Below are positions 41,230 through 47,941 of a DNA stretch of 53,684 nt, piece by piece. The notes beneath the pieces are model-generated. The model was not told the DNA's origin, searched no databases, and saw only the letters and a program-made list of their open reading frames with translations. Numbering within the stretch: position 1 is the first letter of the stretch; each line of letters begins with the position of its first letter. The stretch is taken from positions 1-53,684 of the IMG/VR virus record IMGVR_UViG_3300042304_001615, one strand, 5' to 3'. This DNA is from a virus. Made by a program: the position numbers and the translations under genes.

Positions 41230-44208
41230 ATGGCAACAACAAGACCCTTCGCATACAACACAGGTACCACCATAGACGGAACAATACAAATTGGAAACAT
41301 CGCAATAGGTGTTTCAGATCAAGATTATTCACAAGATCCAGGTGGGGTTAAATGGTGGATGGGACCCGATGAAGAGTTAGGTTATGTTATTGCCAACCAA
41401 GTACCAACGGGAGATCATCCGACACCGGTGGATGAAGATTCCTATATTAATTTTTGGAGATCAACAGATTTAACCGAACAATCTTTATTAGATTTATTAA
41501 ACGTTTTACCAATAACAGATGGTTTAGAACCATTTACAAATGGTAGTGATGCTAAAACTTGGTTAAATAATAACGGTTATTTTACAACATATGGTGAAGA
41601 TTTACCAACACCAACCCCTACACCTACAAATTTACCAACGGCAACACCTACTCCTTTACCGGCAACTAGTACTCCAACTCCGTTACCAGCTACAGCAACA
41701 CCTACACCAACACCGACAGATAATTTAGGTGATAGTTTATTACAAGAGAATGGTGATAGTTTATTACAAGAAAATGGGGATAATATTTTATTAGAATCTA
41801 CATCAACAACCCCAACTCCTACACCAACGCCAGATTCAACATCGGTACCAACTGATACTCCTACACCTTTACCGGCAACAAGTACACCAACTCCCGTACC
41901 AACAGATACACCTTTACCGGCAACAAGTACACCAACGGCAACGAATGAACCAATTAATCATCCATATCAAATTACAATAATTGGTAATACCGATAATACG
42001 GGTCCATTTTTTAATGATTTAACCACCGCTTGTAGTGCACTTGATTGTTTAATGAATTCAAGTTGTTCCGCACAGGATTCAATTATCGGTTATGTCGATG
42101 GTGAAATTTTTGATTATGTTTACGTAAGTTCAAATTCAAATGAAACAGTTTCATTACTATTTGATGGGTATTACATTCTTACCGATGGTAGTGGATTTTA
42201 TTTCTTATCTCAGTTTACCAATAGTCAATTTGTGGATATTGTTAACTGTATTCCATCAAATACACCTACACCAACACCAACACCAGGTCCAACCGCTACA
42301 CCAACACCAACACCAGAAATGGCGTCGTTATTTATTGATATAGTTATGGGTTATGATGGTATTTCATTCGGTGGAGTCACATATACATCAGATACAACAA
42401 TCAGTGTTGTTAAAAATCAACAATATTCTATTACTGCGTTTAGTGGTAGTGGGTTATTCCAAAATTGGGAGGGTACTAATGTTAATTTACCTGTACCTAA
42501 TTCATCTAACACCATTGTAACTATTACTGGTGATACAGCAACATTAAAAGCTGTGTTCCCTGAAATGACACCAACACCTACACCAACAGTAGTTTCATCA
42601 ACCGCAACACCAACACCGACACCTACTGAAACACCAACCCCTACACCAACAACAGTTGCATCATGTAGTGGTAAACCTTATGTGTTGTCAAATTTATTAA
42701 CAACACCAAGTTCAGGTGAGTCACTTTGGATATCAAGTACAATGCCGGCAACAGCATTAAATCTCGTTAATATATTAGGTACTAATTCTTCGGTATTATA
42801 TTTTAATGAAATTGATAATGATGGAACAGACCAAACAACATACTTCGGAAATGCAGTAGGTACTTCATTTACTGTAACATTATGTCAAAATGGAAATAGT
42901 GCAATATATTCAGGTACAAATATTGCCATGGTATATGACGGTAGTAATAGTTCGTATTTTTTAGATTCAACTAAATTATCATTAGTACAAAGTTCGCCCG
43001 TTTCTACATTTACATTTGGGGAGGTTTTCTATATAGATATATTAGTTTCAGGTCAATCGACACCAACTCCAACACCTACGTCTACAACAGAACCAACAAA
43101 CGTTCCAACAGACACACCTACACCAACACCTGAGGCAACAAGTACACCTGAACCTGCAACGGCGACACCAGCACCAACAGGAGTACCAACAGATACACCT
43201 ACACCAACACCTTTAGCTGCAACAAGTACACCAACACCAGAACCGACAAGTACTGCAACACCTTTACCGGCAACAAGTACACCAACTCCAACACCAACAT
43301 CTGGTTCGGCACCAATGACAGTTACTATAACTGAAGTAGGTTCTAATGTTGTTATGTCTGCATCGGGAACAGTTGACCTTAGTGGATTAACTTTAGTATC
43401 ATCAAGTGCTGGACCATTTGGAAATGGAGGTTTAGGTATTAGTAATGCAACATTTGTTTGTGGGGCTAGTGGTTCATCAGGTAGTTCATATAGTGGATTC
43501 ACATCTGTACCAAGTAATTTCGGAAGTGGTTCTGGATTACCACATAGTTCAGGTACTGGACAGGCGTTTGGTGTAATCATGAATATGGCACCACCATACT
43601 TATTGATTGTACCAACAGGATACACATCAGGTGCGAACATTTCAAGTAGTCAAACATTTACAGGTCAAACATTATCGAGTTTAGGTTTAACTAATGGAAC
43701 ATATACTTACACATGGTCTGGCGGTTCGATTGATGTCGTTGTAGGTATAGGATTAGGAGGACCAACACCGACACCCACACCAACATCAATAGGTGGAGGA
43801 ATAGGTGCGTGGTATTTCTATAGTGATGAAGGAGGTATTTTTGATGCACAACCACCGTTATCAGATGGTAATTCTATATTTTTAATAAGAAATAATGAAA
43901 CTAATGAAGTAACTGAAACATTTAATCCAAATAAATCAAACGGTGTTAATGAAATTTATTTCAATTTAGATGATAGTAATGGTACCAACTACACAACTCA
44001 ATTTACTGAATTGGCAACTAATGGTGGTACAATATCTATAACACAAGGTGCTAACACTGTAACATACACAAGTACAACACCAGGTACGTTCTTTGCTGAT
44101 ACTATTGGCGGAATCTTTACAATACAAACGGGACCTGCCACACAAACAGTAACATCGGCTAATCCATTTGTATATGCCGACCCAATATCAATAACATTCG
44201 GTAGTTAA
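41230..44208 (+). CDS. Large Pro-Thr-rich tail fibre/adhesin, 992 aa
   Basis: The N-terminal 125 residues carry the pattern of a phage fibre attachment domain (TTRPFAYNTG, WWMGPDEELGYVIAN, DAKTWLNNNGY). The rest alternates beta-sandwich domains with at least five Pro-Thr linkers (near 127-165, 200-240, 345-365, 455-480 and 615-700). A triplet of 8-residue repeats (GDSLLQEN twice, GDNILLES) follows the first linker. Four or more Ig-like or lectin-like modules are inferred. The linkers are nearly identical at DNA level to those of the other fibre genes. It is probably the main receptor-binding fibre. Confidence 0.7.
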   Translation: MATTRPFAYNTGTTIDGTIQIGNIAIGVSDQDYSQDPGGVKWWMGPDEELGYVIANQVPTGDHPTPVDEDSYINFWRSTDLTEQSLLDLLNVLPITDGLEPFTNGSDAKTWLNNNGYFTTYGEDLPTPTPTPTNLPTATPTPLPATSTPTPLPATATPTPTPTDNLGDSLLQENGDSLLQENGDNILLESTSTTPTPTPTPDSTSVPTDTPTPLPATSTPTPVPTDTPLPATSTPTATNEPINHPYQITIIGNTDNTGPFFNDLTTACSALDCLMNSSCSAQDSIIGYVDGEIFDYVYVSSNSNETVSLLFDGYYILTDGSGFYFLSQFTNSQFVDIVNCIPSNTPTPTPTPGPTATPTPTPEMASLFIDIVMGYDGISFGGVTYTSDTTISVVKNQQYSITAFSGSGLFQNWEGTNVNLPVPNSSNTIVTITGDTATLKAVFPEMTPTPTPTVVSSTATPTPTPTETPTPTPTTVASCSGKPYVLSNLLTTPSSGESLWISSTMPATALNLVNILGTNSSVLYFNEIDNDGTDQTTYFGNAVGTSFTVTLCQNGNSAIYSGTNIAMVYDGSNSSYFLDSTKLSLVQSSPVSTFTFGEVFYIDILVSGQSTPTPTPTSTTEPTNVPTDTPTPTPEATSTPEPATATPAPTGVPTDTPTPTPLAATSTPTPEPTSTATPLPATSTPTPTPTSGSAPMTVTITEVGSNVVMSASGTVDLSGLTLVSSSAGPFGNGGLGISNATFVCGASGSSGSSYSGFTSVPSNFGSGSGLPHSSGTGQAFGVIMNMAPPYLLIVPTGYTSGANISSSQTFTGQTLSSLGLTNGTYTYTWSGGSIDVVVGIGLGGPTPTPTPTSIGGGIGAWYFYSDEGGIFDAQPPLSDGNSIFLIRNNETNEVTETFNPNKSNGVNEIYFNLDDSNGTNYTTQFTELATNGGTISITQGANTVTYTSTTPGTFFADTIGGIFTIQTGPATQTVTSANPFVYADPISITFGS
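41605..41725 (+). repeat. Pro-Thr coding repeat block
   Basis: Repeats of CCAACACC type and the segment CTTTACCGGCAAC. The related 20-mer TTACCGGCAACAAGTACACC recurs exactly at 41869-41888, 41914-41933 and 43264-43283. Confidence 0.75.
41728..41799 (+). repeat. 24-bp tandem repeat, three units
   Basis: Two almost identical 24-bp units (41728-41751 and 41752-41775) and a degenerate third (41776-41799) encode GDSLLQEN, GDSLLQEN and GDNILLES. Confidence 0.9.
43063..43310 (+). repeat. Longest Pro-Thr coding repeat block
   Basis: About 240 bp of ACACC/CCAAC-type repeats encode the longest Thr-Pro linker of the fibre. It includes the third exact copy of the 20-mer seen at 41869 and 41914. Confidence 0.8.
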
Positions 44209-44244
44209 TAATAAAAATACTAAGTAATAGACAAAAAATAAAAC

Positions 44245-44252
44245 TATTTATA
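44245..44252 (+). promoter_or_regulatory. Late promoter motif TATTTATA of the Asn-ladder fibre
   Basis: Exact TATTTATA, 21 nt before the ATG at 44274, in a 30-bp block nearly identical to the promoter at 41196-41225. Confidence 0.6.
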
Positions 44253-44273
44253 TAAAAGAAAAACAAACACAAA

Positions 44274-46553
44274 ATGGCAGATCAAAAAATTTCACTATTA
44301 AATGAACTTACCGAACCTTTATCGGGAGATATGTTACCAATAGTTAACAACGGAGAAACTAAAAAAGTAAGCGTAAGTAATTTACTAAGTGTCTCAATAT
44401 ATGAGGAAGTAACACATAGTGAGTTATATTCTCTTTTAACAGGTGCAACATTAACACCAGGTAAACATTATTTAATTACAGATTTCAAAACTTGTTATGA
44501 CCAACCTGATTATGACCACACTGGTAGTACAATTGAAACGGGTAATTACAAACAAGGTAATGTGGCACCTATACTTGTGTTGGCAACTGATGTTGATAAA
44601 ATTTCAGAACACGCATATCAACCAGAATATTCAGGTGATACAATACAATATGATCCATATTTTACATCTACTGAAGTTACCGCGGGTGCTGCGTTTGGTA
44701 GAATAACATACAGAATTGACGATAAAGGAAATGCTTTTGATTATGACTTTAGAGAAGTATTATTCAAGAGATATAACGCATATAGTGCCGAGGAAATTTA
44801 TGACGGAAAAGTAAGTATTAATAGTGTTGGTGTTGTAACGGGTGTAGGAACAAATTTTACAGGTAGAACTACCGGAGAAGTTATAGGTATCGTGAATCCA
44901 AATACGGCGTATGGTGTAAATTTTTATGAAATTGTTTCTATTGATGCAGAAACGAGTATGACTGTTACGGGACGTACAATTTATAGCGTCAATGACACTT
45001 TCTATACTGACAGTGTAACCGATAATGGAATGTCTTACAAACAAAATAATATCTTTTCTAACACAGGATTTAGCCAATACAATACATTCACAAGTTATGA
45101 TGAATGTTTTAACAATACTTGTGGTAATAGAGTTGCAAACACTATAGAAAATGAAGATACTTTCTTACTTTCAAATAATGTTTTTAGAAGTGGCCCATAT
45201 AGAGATAACTCTTTTGGAAGTAATTTTAGAAACAATACCTTTAATGATAGTTGTGGAAATAATACAATTAGTGGTAATTTCTATGGTAACATAATTGATA
45301 ATGATTTTGATTACAACACAATATCTTCGGATTTTTACGATAACATAATTATATGTGATTTCACAAATAATATTATTCAAAATGATTTTTATAACAACAA
45401 TTTAGGTGATAATGACTCAAATGATTTTGATTATAATTTAATAATGGGATCATTCTATGGTAATTTTTACACTGGTGACGACTCTTTCGCCAATAACATA
45501 TTAAAATCCTATTTTTATAATAATATTATACAATATAGTTTTGATGATAACGTAGTTGGTAATTTTTACAGTAATTTTATTAAAAATGATTTTAATAATA
45601 ACACGGTGGGGGATAATTTCTATACAAATAATATTTATCACTCTTTTTATAGGAATACAATTGGGTTTGGTTTTCACAATAATACATTAGGGACAATTAA
45701 TAATAGTTCAACTTTTGAGGACAATCATATTGGTAATGATTTTAAGGCGAATTTAATAGTGGGTCAGTTTGATGATAATAAAATTGGGAACGACTTTGGG
45801 GGAAATGAGATTGAAAATTATTTTGAAAATAATAACATTGGAAACGACTTTTATTCAAACGATATAGGATCATATTTTCAAAATAATTTTATATTAAATA
45901 ATTTTTTTGATAACGGAATAACAGATGATTTTAGATATAATCAAATTGGAAATAGTTTTTATAGTAACAACATCGGTGAAGGTTTTGGATATGGTGGAAG
46001 CAATAGTAGAGGTAATGTAATTGGAAACTATTTTAATGCCAACACAATTGGGGAATATTTCTATAATAATAATATTGGAGATGAGTTTGAAAACAATACA
46101 ATAGGTAACGATTTTCAATTTAATAGAATAGAAACTCCTGTCAGTTCTACGGATTTTACCACATATTTAGGAAACCCTATTGGTCCTTATTCATACACAT
46201 CAACTGCTGGAACCGATGGAGTTTATACAGGTGTAACTGGAACATCATCAGGTGCAGGAGTAGATTCAGTATTTACTATCACTGTTGCGTCAAGTTTTGT
46301 TAGTGATGTTGAAACTTCAACTATTGGAAAACTATACCTAACAGGTGATACAATAACAATTGCTTCTGGTTCATTTGGTGGAACGAGTGATTTAGTTTTG
46401 ACGGTAGATACGATTGGTGCAACCCCAATGGTTTATGAATATTATAACAAAACTATTCAAAGAAGGTTTGATGGAACACCTATATTAACTGCATTAGATA
46501 ATAATGGTAACTGGTATATATCATCGGCAATCACTGAAGCTATAGACGACTAA
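44274..46553 (+). CDS. Tail fibre with Asn-ladder solenoid repeat, 759 aa
   Basis: The N-terminus MADQKISLLNELTEPLSGDM is a typical fibre attachment motif. Residues about 300-615 are a long solenoid with a roughly 10-residue period (N-x-I-G-N-D-F-x-x-N), rich in Asn, Ile, Phe and Asp, which should form a parallel beta-helix with an Asn ladder. A C-terminal beta domain follows (SSAITEAIDD at the end). Such stalks are common in phage fibres and tailspikes that contact surface glycans; no catalytic acidic pair can be assigned by eye. Confidence 0.65.
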   Translation: MADQKISLLNELTEPLSGDMLPIVNNGETKKVSVSNLLSVSIYEEVTHSELYSLLTGATLTPGKHYLITDFKTCYDQPDYDHTGSTIETGNYKQGNVAPILVLATDVDKISEHAYQPEYSGDTIQYDPYFTSTEVTAGAAFGRITYRIDDKGNAFDYDFREVLFKRYNAYSAEEIYDGKVSINSVGVVTGVGTNFTGRTTGEVIGIVNPNTAYGVNFYEIVSIDAETSMTVTGRTIYSVNDTFYTDSVTDNGMSYKQNNIFSNTGFSQYNTFTSYDECFNNTCGNRVANTIENEDTFLLSNNVFRSGPYRDNSFGSNFRNNTFNDSCGNNTISGNFYGNIIDNDFDYNTISSDFYDNIIICDFTNNIIQNDFYNNNLGDNDSNDFDYNLIMGSFYGNFYTGDDSFANNILKSYFYNNIIQYSFDDNVVGNFYSNFIKNDFNNNTVGDNFYTNNIYHSFYRNTIGFGFHNNTLGTINNSSTFEDNHIGNDFKANLIVGQFDDNKIGNDFGGNEIENYFENNNIGNDFYSNDIGSYFQNNFILNNFFDNGITDDFRYNQIGNSFYSNNIGEGFGYGGSNSRGNVIGNYFNANTIGEYFYNNNIGDEFENNTIGNDFQFNRIETPVSSTDFTTYLGNPIGPYSYTSTAGTDGVYTGVTGTSSGAGVDSVFTITVASSFVSDVETSTIGKLYLTGDTITIASGSFGGTSDLVLTVDTIGATPMVYEYYNKTIQRRFDGTPILTALDNNGNWYISSAITEAIDD

Positions 46554-46568
46554 TAAAACAAAAGAAAT

Positions 46569-46817
46569 ATGAGAATATGTATATTATGTGAGGACTCCAA
46601 AGTTCAGCAAGCAAAAGAAAAAATGAAAGATGATAATATCTTAAAAATAGATTTATCACCAAACGGAGAATTACCTTCAACTCACAAATTGTGTGTAATG
46701 GCGGTTACGGAAGAAAAGGCTAAACAGATGATGGATTCTGCTGAATTAACTATAATAGAGGCGATGAACCCAAAAGAGTTTTTAGCAAAACATAATTTGA
46801 AAAAAATTGGAAAATAA
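46569..46817 (+). CDS. Hypothetical protein, 82 aa
   Basis: Unrecognised 82-residue alpha/beta protein (MRICILCEDSKVQQAKEKMK, then PSTHKLCVMAVTEEKAKQMM). It lies 15 nt after the fibre stop and overlaps the start of the oxygenase gene by 11 nt, so the two are translated together. It could be a fibre-assembly or modification partner; this is contextual only. Confidence 0.5.
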   Translation: MRICILCEDSKVQQAKEKMKDDNILKIDLSPNGELPSTHKLCVMAVTEEKAKQMMDSAELTIIEAMNPKEFLAKHNLKKIGK

Positions 46818-47451
46818 TAATTATAAAATTAAAAGGGGATTTATTACACCATCCGAGTCCAAACAAATAATAAATTGGATAGACTCAATTGACCATAGTG
46901 GTAATGGTGCTAATCACCATCTTTCGGAATTATCAAAAGAACTAAAAGGTAAAACTTATATGTTTGATATTTCGGATACACCTTTTACAAATTATATTAC
47001 AAAGTTTCAAGCGGTATCAGATGTTTCAAAAGATAAACTACCTGATTTTATTGATACCATTATTGATAGAATTTCGGAAGAATTTGAATTTCCTAAAAAC
47101 CATATCTTTTTACAAGCGGTAGATATGAATAGTGGTGGAAAGATAAATCCTCACTATGATGCGGCAGTTGAAGGACATGTTAATTATAAATGTAATATTA
47201 GTGTTTTATCGGAGGATTACGAATTGTTTTTAGATAAAGATGTTATAAAAATAAATGAAGGTGATTTATACGGATTTGAGGCATCGTTATACAAACATTG
47301 GACAAACGAATTCAAATCAAGAAGAGTTTTCCTAAGTTTTGGTTTTATATTACCATACGATGTGGTGGGTAGAACCACAACCGATGTAAGAGTCCGATTA
47401 AGTAAAAGAATTGAAAGGTATTTTCAGAAAACATTAGAAACCACCAATTAA
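46807..47451 (+). CDS. 2-oxoglutarate/Fe(II)-dependent oxygenase (prolyl-hydroxylase-like)
   Basis: A 214-residue double-stranded beta-helix dioxygenase. NPHYDAAVEGHVNYK gives the HxD pair His116-Asp118, YKHWT gives the distal His164, and SRRVFLSFGF supplies the Arg (172/173) for 2-oxoglutarate binding; the order and spacing match the prolyl 4-hydroxylase-like family. The start is TTG at 46807, because no ATG lies upstream in frame and the first helix motif (RGFITPSESKQIINWI) begins at once. It sits between fibre genes rich in Pro-Thr repeats and a baseplate-associated gene, so hydroxylation of fibre prolines is a reasonable hypothesis. Nucleic acid or free substrates are alternatives. Confidence 0.75.
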   Translation: MENNNYKIKRGFITPSESKQIINWIDSIDHSGNGANHHLSELSKELKGKTYMFDISDTPFTNYITKFQAVSDVSKDKLPDFIDTIIDRISEEFEFPKNHIFLQAVDMNSGGKINPHYDAAVEGHVNYKCNISVLSEDYELFLDKDVIKINEGDLYGFEASLYKHWTNEFKSRRVFLSFGFILPYDVVGRTTTDVRVRLSKRIERYFQKTLETTN

Positions 47452-47482
47452 ACCAAACATAAACAACATTCGGTTCTTAATG

Positions 47483-47490
47483 TATTTATA
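47483..47490 (+). promoter_or_regulatory. Late promoter motif TATTTATA
   Basis: Exact TATTTATA, 4 nt (ACAT) before the ATG at 47495. Confidence 0.6.
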
Positions 47491-47494
47491 ACAT

Positions 47495-47851
47495 ATGGAA
47501 TTTCACATAAGACAAGGGGCAACTGACCCAATATTAAAGATGAGAATGATTGACGACGGTAAAAACGATAAGTCATCATTCAATGAAATGTTAGCAAGTG
47601 GTACAACAATCACCTTTGAAATGTCTGATGTGACAACGGGAGAACCTATGGTTTTAGGATCTGAATGTCTTTTAACCAATAGAACAAAGAAGTATAACTA
47701 TACAACTGACGAATATTATATCACACATAGATTTACAACTGAACACACATCACAAGTTGGTAGATTTGAGGGTAAGATAACGATTACATTTGATAATGGA
47801 AATATTCTTATCCTACCCGTTAAAGAAAAATTATACATCAATATTTTTTAA
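47495..47851 (+). CDS. BppU-like baseplate/fibre adaptor, 118 aa
   Basis: A 118-residue beta-sandwich. It begins FHIRQGATDPILKMRMIDDG, continues with a strand ending FEMSDVTTGEPMV and closes with VGRFEGKITITFDNGNILIL, the order of the N-terminal Ig-like domain of BppU-type upper baseplate proteins. It is short, so it is probably one domain used as an adaptor between baseplate and fibres. It has its own late promoter. Confidence 0.55.
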   Translation: MEFHIRQGATDPILKMRMIDDGKNDKSSFNEMLASGTTITFEMSDVTTGEPMVLGSECLLTNRTKKYNYTTDEYYITHRFTTEHTSQVGRFEGKITITFDNGNILILPVKEKLYINIF

Positions 47852-47875
47852 TACCCCCTTTTTTTCTTATACTTA

Positions 47876-47928
47876 TTAATGTAAACAAGGCAAACTGTGG
47901 TTTTCCACAAGCTAATACGTCACATTAA
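47876..47928 (+). promoter_or_regulatory. Structured leader hairpin upstream of the DNA polymerase
   Basis: TTAATGT (47876-47882) can pair with ACATTAA (47922-47928), enclosing a perfect TGTGG-TTTT-CCACA hairpin (47896-47909). The structure ends 13 nt before the ATG at 47942. T4 gp43 represses its own translation through a leader hairpin, so an analogous site is possible; this is an inference. Confidence 0.4.
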
Positions 47929-47941
47929 AAAAATATAAAAC

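Noticed and set aside
38764-43310. Regular repeats considered as a CRISPR array
   Set aside because: The repeats are in-frame Thr-Pro codons of varying length without unique spacers of constant size.
43053-43640. 195-codon open frame on the minus strand within the fibre gene
   Set aside because: It is antisense to Thr-Pro repeats, and its Val-Gly composition is the mirror of that repeat.
41230-44208. D(S/T)(A/L/V/T) O-glycosylation sites in the fibre
   Set aside because: The Bacteroidota system using this motif acts in the periplasm, while phage fibres assemble in the cytoplasm.
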